Both the position numbers and the translations under genes were made by a program. A DNA stretch of 64,000 nucleotides. Source: JAHJQQ01 sp963737555 (lineage in GTDB: Bacteria > Pseudomonadota > Gammaproteobacteria > Thiohalobacterales > Thiohalobacteraceae). Location of the stretch: positions 186,001-250,000 of the forward strand of contig CAVTTB010000009.1 of assembly GCA_963737555.1 (NCBI GenBank), written 5' to 3'. How positions within the stretch are numbered: the first letter of the stretch is position 1; every line of letters begins with the position of its first letter. This document shows positions 55,550 to 64,000 of this stretch, one piece after another. Below the pieces are notes generated by a model. The model was not told where the DNA came from. It made no database searches and worked only from the letters and a program-made list of their open reading frames with translations.

Positions 55550-56766
55550 ATGAGTACCGACCTCGATACCAAACTGAGCGCGGCCCGTACCCGCCTGATC
55601 CTGGATAAGCCGTTTCTCGGCGCCTTGGTGTTGCGCTACCGATGCTGGCCGCCGATCCGAAGTGGTGTAAGACCACCGCCACGGACGCACGCACGTTCTA
55701 CTACAACGCCACCTACGTCGAAGGACTCACGCTCGAGCAGACACAGTTCATGCTGGCGCATGAGGCACTGCATTGCGCGCTGTCGCATTTCGCGCGTCGG
55801 GAGCATCGCAGCAGGCACCGTTGGGATCTGGCCTGCGATCTCGCGATCAACCCGCTGCTGGTCAAAGACGGATTGAAACCGCCGCCCGGCGCCCTCTACA
55901 TGGATCAGTTCGAGGGTATGACGGCGGAAGAGATCTATCCGGCGATTGCCGATATGGAAGACGATACCGAGACCCTCGATCAACATATCTACGATCAGGA
56001 AAACAGCAGCAGCGAACGCAGTTCGGGGCAGGGCAACACGCCACCACAGCCCGATGCGCAGGGCGGCAACCGTCCCGAGGCCGAGATCGATCCCGATCAA
56101 GGCGGCGCGCCACAGCCGCCGCCCTTGAGTGAAAGCGAACGGGAACAACTCTCGGTGCAATGGCAGCAGCGTCTGGCGGGTGCCGCGCAGCAGGCCTTGC
56201 AGGCCGGCAAACTCGGTGGCGGCCTAGCGCGGCTGGTCGATCATTTACTGCAACCGCAGTTGCCGTGGCGGATGTTGCTGGCCAAATACATGACGGCTGT
56301 TTCACGTGACGATTACAACTATACGCGCCCCTCGCGTCGCGAAGGTGCGGCGATTTTTCCTAGCCTGCGCAGTGCTCAAGTGGACATCGTGGTCGCGTTG
56401 GATACCAGTGGCTCCGTGTCGGTCGAGGAGATGCGTGAATTCATGTCCGAGATCGATGCGATCAAGGGCCAGGTACGTGCGCGCGTGACGCTGCATGCCT
56501 GCGATGCCGAACTCGCCGAAGGTGGTCCTTGGGAGTTCGAGCCTTGGGAGGAATTCAAACTGCCTGTCGATCTAAAAGGCGGTGGCGGCACGCGTTTCAC
56601 GCCGGTATTCGATTGGGTGCATAGTCGTGACCGACAGCCGGATTTGCTGGTGTTCTTCACCGATGCCGAAGGCGAGTTCCCCGCACAAGAGCCGTTCTAT
56701 CCCGTGCTCTGGTTGGTCAAAGGCAAGACCAAAGTGCCCTGGGGCCAGCGGGTGCAGTTGAATTGA
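55550..56766 (+). CDS. DUF2201 putative metallopeptidase with VWA-like domain, frameshifted
   Basis: Partner of the MoxR-type ATPase, about 405 residues. The N-terminal part (KLSAARTRLILDKPFLGALV) is in one frame; a missing base near 55635 moves the rest to LPMLAADPKWCKTTATDART. The metallopeptidase-like motif is AHEALHCALSH (HExxH plus a later His), followed by WDLACDLAINPLL. An acidic/Gln-Pro linker comes next, then a VWA-like domain with the MIDAS-type VALDTSGSVS motif and VFFTDAEGEFP. This domain pair is the DUF2201 arrangement (COG3864). Whether it cleaves proteins is not known. Confidence 0.85.
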
Positions 56767-56984
56767 GCCGCTTTGTGACCGATGGCGTTAAATTGGAACA
56801 CACGCCTTTAGCTGCCAAGGTGCTGTGCCGCTAGCGTGCACGGGGTACGTCCGCAGTCTGGCACGGGAAAATCATGGATATGATGCTTGGTGTGCTGCGC
56901 TGGCTTTGCTAGGCTGGGAGGAGACTGAGTAGCTGGATGACTTGGGCGCAGGGATGGGTTCCAGGATGATGCGCAACAAGCACA

Positions 56985-57921
56985 ATGCCGGATGAATCAA
57001 GCATGCAGCACGGGAAAGAACAGCTTATTCTGGCCGGCGAGGCGCGCCGGCGGATCGAACAAATCTACGAACTGCCACCGATGCCGGACATGGCGCGGCG
57101 CGTGCTCGAACTGCGCGGTAATCCCGATGCGTCCATCACCGACCTCGCCAGCATTGTGGAACACGATCCCAGCCTTGCGGCACAAGTGGTCCGCTATGCC
57201 GCCTCGCCGTTCTATGCCTATCGTGGCAACATAACCTCGATACACGATGCCATCACCCGTGTCCTGGGTTTTGACATGGTGCTCAATATGGCCCTGGGTC
57301 TGGCGACCGGTAAGTCGTTCCATAATCCCTGTGATGGTCCGCTGGGTCTGCATGCCTTTTGGCGGCACGCGGTGTACACCGCTACCTTGGTGCAGGCCCT
57401 GGCCAAGCGCATGCCGCCGGCGAGCCGCCCGCCGCCGGGCATGGTCTATTTGGCGGGTTTGCTGCACAACTTCGGTTTCCTGCTCCTGGGACATCTGTTC
57501 CCACCGGAATTCAAATTGCTCAACAAGCTGGTCGCCGCGAACCCGGAGTCGCCGGTCACGACATTGGAAAAATGCGTACTCGGGATGGGGCAGGCGCAGG
57601 ATTTGTTGGAAATGGGGCATGCGCAGATCGGGTGCCTGGCTGATGCAGTCCTGGCATATGCCGGAGGAGATCGTCGTCACGCTGCTGGAACATCACAATC
57701 CGGCCTACGCAAGTGACCACGCTATATATCCGCACCTGGTGATGGTGGCTGATCACGTCCTCAAAGGGCGTGAGATCGGTGACGCGCCGGATGCGCTGTT
57801 GCCGCCCTTGTCGCTGGAGGTCATTGGTCTAGACGAGGATACCGTCGTCGAAATCGCTACCCAATTGTTTGAAGATTGCTCCTCGCTGGACATGATGGCG
57901 CATCAACTCGCGACGGGTTGA
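56985..57921 (+). CDS. HDOD-domain protein, frameshifted
   Basis: About 311 residues. The HDOD domain starts RIEQIYELPPMPDMARRVLE, continues SITDLASIVEHDPSLAAQVV and TSIHDAITRVLGFDMVLNMAL, and has YLAGLLHNFGFLLLGHLFPP. An extra base in GGGTGCC near 57631-57633 moves the C-terminal part to GAWLMQSWHMPEEIVVTLLE and then HHNPAY. HDOD proteins are signalling modules, often near c-di-GMP genes; here a GGDEF gene follows. The HD metal ligands are not all present, as usual for HDOD. Confidence 0.85.
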
Positions 57922-58642
57922 CCCCTGCTTGCGGACAGGAACCTGGGCCTATGACAGCAAACTCATTTCAGTATTCCGCAAATTTCCAGTGGCGATGAAC
58001 TGCGGCCCGCTAAGGCAATAACTCAATCTGGACGCCCATCGTCTGCCGTTGGGTTGCCAAGTGCGCGTTCGCACTGTGCTGAAACGCCCGTATTGGCGCA
58101 TCGCTTGCCATCGATCGGGGGCAGGGGCCATTTTTTTGTCGGGTTGTTCATCAGTGGGTTGCGTAAGGATATGCTTACAATCGCTGTTGAGGGTCTGTCC
58201 GCCCGGTTATTTCGGCCATTCTGCCAGCCGCCATTAATTACATTAAAAACATAAACTAAAAATCTTATTCGCAGTAATTTATGACGGGAGGTGCTGTACG
58301 TCAGCGTGCCATGCCCGGATAAACGTAATACCTGTCGACAGTTTATGCACTGAGCAATATTTGTTCTTTTCTAGCTAAGTAAGGTAACTTAGCGTCAGGT
58401 TCATCCATGCCGAGGCCGGGATGGAAAAACCTGAAGTTGAAAGAACAAAAATGAAGCCGCGCCAACCCCAGCTGGCAATCCGCGGAGTCGGATATAGAAG
58501 GGTTGAGTGGATGAAAAAATCGACGCATGTCGGACATACGACATTACCGACGCTACATTGCACTAACTAATGACAGATTATGCGAGCGTTATTTACGCCC
58601 GCGTCCTGTACACATGGATGTGGTGTGCGGGGGATCTTTTTG
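57922..58642. other. intergenic region before the diguanylate cyclase
   Basis: About 720 bases with no convincing gene. It is AT-rich between about 58220 and 58300. One hairpin with arms GCTAAGT/ACTTAGC spans 58374-58393. No c-di-GMP riboswitch signature was recognised. Very short frames present have no ribosome-binding site or family character. Confidence 0.5.
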
Positions 58643-60250
58643 ATGGCCAGTACTGCGGATAATGATTCTCTCGATGCGGGTGCGGTCCGTAAGGTTCTGC
58701 GCCTGCTCGATACTTTGCGTCAATCGCAGGCAGGCAGCGTCATTTACCATCAGATCGAGCGCATGCTCGACGAACTGGTCAGTTCAAACCACGGCGTTCA
58801 GCGCGCCTACGCAGACATCGCCTCGACTTTGCTGGATGCCTTTGCCGGTCACCTCCACGTCGGCTCGCCGTTAAATATCCAAGTAAAAATGCTGCGCACC
58901 CGATTACAGCCGCCGCTGTCGGTGTCGGATTTGCAAGCCTTACAGCAATACGTCGATGTCTATCACGATCAAATTGCCCATCTTCAAGAGCTGGATCAGG
59001 CAGTATTCACCCAGGCATTCCGACCGCTATTACAGGCTTTCGGGATCGAAACTGAGGCCAGTGATAGCCTTGGGATGAATGCAGCGCACACGGCGCATGC
59101 CGCTACACGCAGTAGTACGCTGGATGCCTCGACGTTAGGGCTGGCGGCTGTGCCTCCCCCCGTCAGCAAACTGTACCCCACAGAAGAACACACACCCGTC
59201 GTCGAGGATCTGCCGACTTATAGCCCGGAAGAAAGCGGTGAGGCGCGGGCATGGGTGCGGCCGACAACTGAGCGCCACCCGCTGGATAGTTTGGGTGGTC
59301 AACCAACCATCACGCGCGAAACAGAGCGCGAAGTGGTGGCAGATGCGGATATCGGCGATGCCGAAGTGCATCGGGTCACGGCGTATCGAAGCCAGTTGGA
59401 TGCGCGTCGGCGGGATATACAGGAACTGCAGGCGGGTCTGGCGCAGCAGGTGCTCGATACCATCGCCCAGAACCAAGAGTTTGGAGTATTACTCGAAGTG
59501 GTACTCAGTGAGTTGCGACAGATTGGAGAAGTCTCCGATCTGGAGAATTTGCGTTGGACACTCATCGGCGAAATTGAAAAGCTGATGTCCGGCCATCACG
59601 AACTCGCGGACAAGCTCGACAGCACGCATCACTATCTCCAAGTCATCGAGTCGGACAGTCGTCAGCTGACAGACGAGCTGACACGCGTCCGTTTGCTGAG
59701 TCTGACCGACGAACTCACCGGCCTGCCCAATCGGCGTGCCTTCCTCAGGCGGCTGGAGGATGAAGTCGCGCGCGTGCAGCGTTACGGATTCCCCTTGTCA
59801 CTGGCTTTGATCGACCTCGACAAGTTCAAAGACGTGAATGACAAATATGGCCATGCGGGTGGTGATGAAGTGCTGCGTGTCTATTCCAAGAATATACTTT
59901 CCACCTTCAGGCATCACGACCTGGTGGCGCGTTACGGTGGTGAGGAATTTGCGGTATTGCTACCGAATACGGAACGGGAAGGTGCGCTCCGAGCGTTGAA
60001 TAAAGTCAAGCAGCGTTGTGCAGAAACCCGGTGGCAGAGCAATGGAAATGTCGTCTCTGTGCCGACATTCTCCGCCGGTCTCGCCTTGTATAAACCCGGT
60101 GAGACCTCAACCGCCTTCGTCGAGCGGGTGGATAAAGCCTTATATCGCGCTAAACGCCTGGGTCGTAACCGGGTCGAAATCGATATGACCTACCAGACGG
60201 ATGGAGAGACCCCGCCGCCGGCCCAAAAAGGCGCTGAACCCACCACCTGA
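58643..60250 (+). CDS. diguanylate cyclase (GGDEF domain)
   Basis: Makes cyclic di-GMP from two GTP. About 535 residues. The N-terminal ~330 residues are helical, with no known sensor domain, no membrane helix and two long coiled-coil segments (one just before GGDEF). The catalytic domain begins LTDELTGLPNRRAFLRRLE; the active motif is RYGGEEFAVLLP (about residue 431), so it should be active; the inhibitory I-site RHHD lies 5 residues before GGEEF and is intact, predicting product feedback. ATG 58643 follows GGGGGA; an upstream ATG at 58580 is less likely. Cytoplasmic. Confidence 0.93.
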   Translation: MASTADNDSLDAGAVRKVLRLLDTLRQSQAGSVIYHQIERMLDELVSSNHGVQRAYADIASTLLDAFAGHLHVGSPLNIQVKMLRTRLQPPLSVSDLQALQQYVDVYHDQIAHLQELDQAVFTQAFRPLLQAFGIETEASDSLGMNAAHTAHAATRSSTLDASTLGLAAVPPPVSKLYPTEEHTPVVEDLPTYSPEESGEARAWVRPTTERHPLDSLGGQPTITRETEREVVADADIGDAEVHRVTAYRSQLDARRRDIQELQAGLAQQVLDTIAQNQEFGVLLEVVLSELRQIGEVSDLENLRWTLIGEIEKLMSGHHELADKLDSTHHYLQVIESDSRQLTDELTRVRLLSLTDELTGLPNRRAFLRRLEDEVARVQRYGFPLSLALIDLDKFKDVNDKYGHAGGDEVLRVYSKNILSTFRHHDLVARYGGEEFAVLLPNTEREGALRALNKVKQRCAETRWQSNGNVVSVPTFSAGLALYKPGETSTAFVERVDKALYRAKRLGRNRVEIDMTYQTDGETPPPAQKGAEPTT

Positions 60251-60298
60251 CCGCAGGCCGCTGGCCTGGCCCCTGAGACACTTCGTACTCGGTTCCGT

Positions 60299-60304
60299 TA
60301 TAAT
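60299..60304 (+). promoter_or_regulatory. consensus -10 box before the thioredoxin-like gene
   Basis: A perfect TATAAT lies 33 bases before the GTG start at 60338, between the GGDEF gene and the thioredoxin-like gene. No good -35 box is seen at 16-18 bases upstream. Confidence 0.45.
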
Positions 60305-60337
60305 GGGCGCCCCTTGAAACGGCTGTGAGGAGCGCAT

Positions 60338-60706
60338 GTGGCCACCGTAGAATTGACCAAAGATAATTTCCAGGATGTCATTGCTCAGAACGATTTCGTG
60401 ATCGTGGATTTCTGGGCCCCCTGGTGTGGTCCTTGTCGCAGTTTCGCGCCGACCTATGAGGCCGCTTCGGAAAAATACAGCGATATCGTGTTCGCCAAAG
60501 TGAATACCGAGGACGAGCAGGAGCTGGCTGCCTATTTTCAGATACGCTCCATTCCCACCCTGATGATTTTTCGCGAGCGCGTCATCATCTTTTCTCAGCC
60601 GGGCATGCTGCCCGCCAGCGCCTTTGAGGATCTGATCGGACGTGCCAAAGAACTGGACATGGATCAGGTCCGCAAAGAGATCGCCGCCGAAGAAGGCAAG
60701 GCTTAA
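60338..60706 (+). CDS. thioredoxin-family protein
   Basis: A 122-residue cytoplasmic thioredoxin fold with the active site WAPWCGPCRSF (Cys30, Cys33) and cis-Pro in IRSIPTLMIF. It is slightly longer than TrxA, with a charged C-terminal helix (DMDQVRKEIAAEEGKA). GTG start with AGGAG 5 bases upstream. Convergent with lon. Whether it is the main thioredoxin or a paralogue cannot be told. Confidence 0.93.
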   Translation: MATVELTKDNFQDVIAQNDFVIVDFWAPWCGPCRSFAPTYEAASEKYSDIVFAKVNTEDEQELAAYFQIRSIPTLMIFRERVIIFSQPGMLPASAFEDLIGRAKELDMDQVRKEIAAEEGKA

Positions 60707-60715
60707 CCGCGTCGT

Positions 60716-63112
60716 TTAACCGAAGATGATCTCGGCGACCTCGCGGAAATGGCTCGCGAAGTGCACCTGCATCCCGGTGCGGATGTGTTCCGGCAGTTCC
60801 TCGTAATCACGTCGGTTGGCTTCTGGCAGGATCAGCTCGTATATCCGCGTGCGCCGCGCCGCGATCACTTTCTCGCGCACGCCACCGATCGGCAGCACTT
60901 GTCCGGTGAGCGTGAGTTCACCGGTCATCGCCAGCGGCCGGCGGATGCGCTCGCCGCGTGCCAGCGACAGTAATGCTGTTGCCATGGTGATGCCGGCACT
61001 CGGCCCATCTTTCGGTGTGGCGCCTTCCGGAACATGCAAATGCACGAATGAGTCATCGAAGAAGGTCAGGTCGCCCTGATATTGTTTGAGATGGCTGGCG
61101 ATATAGCTGTAGGCAATTTCCGCCGATTCTTTCATGACCTCGCCAAGTTGGCCTGTCAGCTTGAAGCCGCGATGCTTGCTGTGCACGCGCGTGGCCTCGA
61201 TGTTGAGCGTGACACCACCCAGCGCCGTCCAGGCCAGGCCAGTGATGACACCCACACCGCTGAAGGGCTTCTCGCGTTGGAATAGCGGTTTGCCGAGAAA
61301 TTCTTCGACTTGGCGCGTGCCCACATTTATTTTCCGTTCTTCGCCGCGCACGAATTTCACCGCCGCCTTGCGAATAATGCGCGCGAGCAGTTTCTCCAGA
61401 CCACGTACGCCGGATTCGCGCGCATAGCCTTCAATGATCTGTCGCATCGCGCTGTCGGAGATCTTCAACTGACTGCGTTTCATGCCCGCGCGTTCGAGCA
61501 ACTTCGGCCACAGATGATTCTTCGCGATCAGCATCTTCTCGCTGGTGATATAGCCCGACAACCGGAGGATTTCCATGCGGTCCAGCAAGGGGCCGGGAAT
61601 GGTGTCGAGCTGATTGGCTGTGCAGACGAACAGCACCTTCGATAGGTCGAAGCGCACGTCCAGATAATGATCGAGGAACTCACTGTTCTGTTCGGGATCG
61701 AGAACCTCCAGCAAGGCAGAGGCCGGATCGCCCTGATACGACGCGCCGATCTTGTCGATCTCATCGAGCATGATCACCGGATTGGCAACGCCGGCTTCCT
61801 TGATCGCGTGGATGACCTTACCGGGCATGGCGCCGATGTAGGTGCGCCGATGGCCTTTGATCTCCGCCTCGTCGCGCATGCCGCCGACACTGAAGCGGTA
61901 GAATTTCCGTCCCAGCGCATTGGCCACTGAGCGACCGATGGACGTCTTGCCAACGCCGGGTGGGCCGACCAACAGCAGAATCGAACCGGCGACCTCGCCT
62001 TTGAGACTGCCTACCGCGAGAAATTCGATGATGCGGTCCTTAACGTCTTCCAGTCCGTCATGATCGGCATCCAGCACTGTGCGCGCATGATCCAGGTCCA
62101 GATTGTCTTCGGAGTTTTTCCCCCACGGCAGTGTCGTCAGCCAGTCCAGATAATTACGCGTGACGGCGTATTCCGGTGAACCGGATTCGAGGATGGATAG
62201 CTTCTGCATCTCCTCGTCGATGCGCGTACGTGCGCTGTCGTTCAGCGTGAGCGACTCCAGACGCTGCTCGAAGCGTTCGATATCTGCGCTGCGATCGTCT
62301 TTGGCGATGCCCAGTTCTTGCTGGATGGTCTTGAGCTGTTCGCGCAGGAAGAATTTGCGCTGCTGGTCGGACATCTTTTCTTCGACCTTCTCGCGGATCT
62401 GCGTCTGTAGCTTGGCGACTTCCAGTTCCTTGCGGATCAGGATCAAGACCCGTTTCATGCGCTCCAGCACCGGGAATATTTCCAATACTTCCTGAAGATC
62501 GTGGCCCGGTGCCGTGGTCAGGCTGGCGGCGAAATCAGTGAGTGCCGACGGTTCGTTGGGGTTGAAGCGGTTGATAAAGAACTTCAACTCCTCGCTGTAG
62601 AGCGGGTTGAGCGGCACGAGTTCTTTGAGTGTGTTGATGATGGCGATGGCATACGCACGCAGCTCGTTGTCATTGCCGAGGACATCGTCGGGATAGTCAA
62701 CGCGTACCAGATACGGCGGTTTTTTCGACAGCCATTCGAGGATGCGCACGCGGCGCATACCTTCGGCGATAAATTGGATTTTTCCGGAGTTGCGCATCGG
62801 ATTGTTGATGCGCACGAGCGTGCCTATTTGCGCGAAGTCTTCCGGTGTGGCCAGATCGGCATCAGCTTTCTCAATCATGACCAGGCCGACCATATGGTGA
62901 TCGGTCGCGCCGATGGCTCGGACGGTTTCCATCCACGGTTCATCGTTCATCAGTACCGGCACAGCCTGTGCGGGAAAGAACGGCCGTTCAGTAACCGGCA
63001 ACAAGTACAGGGTATTGGGCAGCGTGGCAGAAGGTAACGCCAGTTCCGAACGTGGTTCGTCCGTGGTGGTTTCGTTGACGAGTTCGGCGTCGAGGGTGTC
63101 GTGGTCGGTCAT
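60716..63112 (-). CDS. lon: ATP-dependent protease Lon (endopeptidase La)
   Basis: Cytoplasmic ATP-dependent serine protease. The protein is 798 residues. N-terminal LON domain LYLLPVTERPFFPAQAVPVL; AAA+ domain with Walker A LVGPPGVGKTSIGRSVA and Walker B VIMLDEIDKIG; C-terminal protease domain with the Ser-Lys dyad, Ser in PKDGPSAGITMATALLSLA (about residue 704) and the Lys downstream in GGVREKVIAARR. Normal length and intact. Confidence 0.98.
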   Translation of the reverse strand: MTDHDTLDAELVNETTTDEPRSELALPSATLPNTLYLLPVTERPFFPAQAVPVLMNDEPWMETVRAIGATDHHMVGLVMIEKADADLATPEDFAQIGTLVRINNPMRNSGKIQFIAEGMRRVRILEWLSKKPPYLVRVDYPDDVLGNDNELRAYAIAIINTLKELVPLNPLYSEELKFFINRFNPNEPSALTDFAASLTTAPGHDLQEVLEIFPVLERMKRVLILIRKELEVAKLQTQIREKVEEKMSDQQRKFFLREQLKTIQQELGIAKDDRSADIERFEQRLESLTLNDSARTRIDEEMQKLSILESGSPEYAVTRNYLDWLTTLPWGKNSEDNLDLDHARTVLDADHDGLEDVKDRIIEFLAVGSLKGEVAGSILLLVGPPGVGKTSIGRSVANALGRKFYRFSVGGMRDEAEIKGHRRTYIGAMPGKVIHAIKEAGVANPVIMLDEIDKIGASYQGDPASALLEVLDPEQNSEFLDHYLDVRFDLSKVLFVCTANQLDTIPGPLLDRMEILRLSGYITSEKMLIAKNHLWPKLLERAGMKRSQLKISDSAMRQIIEGYARESGVRGLEKLLARIIRKAAVKFVRGEERKINVGTRQVEEFLGKPLFQREKPFSGVGVITGLAWTALGGVTLNIEATRVHSKHRGFKLTGQLGEVMKESAEIAYSYIASHLKQYQGDLTFFDDSFVHLHVPEGATPKDGPSAGITMATALLSLARGERIRRPLAMTGELTLTGQVLPIGGVREKVIAARRTRIYELILPEANRRDYEELPEHIRTGMQVHFASHFREVAEIIFG

Positions 63113-63219
63113 GGCGGCTGGTCGCTCTTATTGTGGTCGATACCCACCCATGGGCGGGGTTCAGTTCACAACAGATGGGTGCGGCACGCCAGCAATTCAA
63201 GGCCGCCAGGGCGCGTCGC

Positions 63220-64000
63220 TTAGATCAGTCCCGCAAACGGTTGCACCTCAACCAATTCTCCCGCGGGCACGCCCGTGGATTCGGCACTGAGGATGATGAA
63301 GCAATTGGATTTGCTCATGGAACTCAGCACATGCGAGCCCTGACGTCCGCTGGTGGTGACTGTCAGCATGCCGTTCGCATCGGCGTGCAGGATGCCGCGC
63401 TGATATTCCAAACGGCCGGCTTGTTTCTTGAGCGTCACCGCGCACGGTATGCGCACGGTCAGGCTCGGCGGTGTGTGCATCCCCATCATCCTTTGCAAGG
63501 CCGGTTGCACGAACTGATAGAACGTCGCCATCACCGATACCGGATTGCCCGGCAGACCAAAAAATACAGCAGTACCGAGTTTACCGAAGGCCAATGGTTT
63601 GCCCGGCTTCATGGCGATCTTCCAGAAGTCGACCTGGCCCAGTTCATCGAGTGTCTGCTTGACGAAGTCGGCCTCGCCGACCGATACGCCGCCAGAGGTG
63701 ATCACCACATCGGCGTTTGCGGCGGCTTCATGAAAGGCCGTGCGGATGGCGTCGCGGTCGTCGCGGATCACGCCGAGGTCGAGCAGTTCCACGCCCAGGC
63801 GCGTGAGCATGCCATGCAGCGTGTAGCGGTTGCTGTCGTAGATCTGTCCGGCCTCTAAAGGCTCGCCGAGACTTTTCAATTCATCGCCGGTGGAGAAGAA
63901 CGCCACGCGCAAACGACGCTGTACGCGCACCTCGGCGATGCCGAGCGAGGCGAGCACACCCAACTCGGCCGGCAGCAACTGTTTACCCGGCTCCAATACC
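63220..64000 (-). CDS. moeA: molybdopterin molybdenumtransferase, C-terminal part (5' end outside window)
   Basis: Inserts molybdate into adenylylated molybdopterin. The frame is open through the right edge, so the N-terminus is missing; about 260 residues are present. Motifs: RVAFFSTGDELKSLGEPL, GQIYDSNRYTLHGML, VVITSGGVSVGEADFVKQ and VFFGLPGNPVSVMATFYQFV. The C-terminal domain IV is complete and ends VEVQPFAGLI. Co-oriented with lon across ~107 bases. Confidence 0.96.
   Translation of the reverse strand, partial: VLEPGKQLLPAELGVLASLGIAEVRVQRRLRVAFFSTGDELKSLGEPLEAGQIYDSNRYTLHGMLTRLGVELLDLGVIRDDRDAIRTAFHEAAANADVVITSGGVSVGEADFVKQTLDELGQVDFWKIAMKPGKPLAFGKLGTAVFFGLPGNPVSVMATFYQFVQPALQRMMGMHTPPSLTVRIPCAVTLKKQAGRLEYQRGILHADANGMLTVTTSGRQGSHVLSSMSKSNCFIILSAESTGVPAGELVEVQPFAGLI

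Overview
The window is about 64 kb of gene-dense, moderately GC-rich chromosome. Its gene order is typical of free-living Gammaproteobacteria outside the enterics: leuC-leuD-leuB-asd-fimV-truA-trpF-trpB-trpA-accD, then queG/nnr-tsaE-amiB-mutL-miaA-hfq-hflX-hflK-hflC-hisZ-purA, rnr-rlmB-rpsF-priB-rpsR-rplI-dnaB-alr, and rpsP-rimM-trmD-rplS. FimV, HisZ, PriB and an endonuclease-type MutL motif fit that group. The sequence alone does not fix a genus or species. Nothing resembling a prophage, plasmid, transposase gene or CRISPR array is visible.

Layout. (1) 1-2.7 kb: end of aroC, a single-receiver response regulator with an overlapping Hpt gene, and an MFS transporter. (2) 2.7-4.1 kb: a small accessory island, in which an AT-richer DUF5677-like gene lies between two near-identical ~200 bp elements in inverted orientation. 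(3) 4.1-9.8 kb: divergent lysR, leucine biosynthesis genes and asd, with three kinds of palindromic repeat between leuC, leuD and leuB. (4) 9.9-19.2 kb: fimV, a CbiQ-like membrane protein, truA, a small beta-repeat protein, an orphan ParA-type ATPase, a methyltransferase, a foldback repeat and a secreted subtilase with a C-terminal barrel. (5) 19.4-23 kb: trpFBA-accD. (6) 23-37.6 kb: tRNA/metabolite repair, cell-wall amidase, mismatch repair, Hfq, HflXKC, HisZ and PurA. (7) 37.7-47.1 kb: tRNA-Leu, RNase R, an OmpA-like lipoprotein, RlmB, the S6-PriB-S18-L9 cluster, DnaB and Alr. (8) 47.1-48.3 kb: an AT-rich stretch with a probable 28-residue membrane protein. (9) 48.3-53.3 kb: rpsP operon, ogt, htpG, hslR. 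(10) 53.4-64 kb: a double-receiver protein without phosphoacceptors, a MoxR/VWA-metallopeptidase pair, an HDOD protein, a diguanylate cyclase, a thioredoxin-like protein, Lon and the C-terminal part of MoeA.

The most important quality issue is indels. At least fifteen conserved genes, several normally essential or universally kept, are broken by single-base insertions or deletions while the protein continues in another frame. The even spread and the intact flanking codons point to consensus sequencing errors rather than decay. Affected genes are annotated as one locus with the break position. Several apparent oddities, such as an Ogt-HtpG fusion, disappear once this is allowed for.

I found no convincing new multi-gene system. 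The best candidates for follow-up are the inverted-repeat island at 2.7-4.1 kb, the MoxR/VWA pair beside the degenerate receiver protein, and the AT-rich small-protein region at 47.1-48.3 kb.
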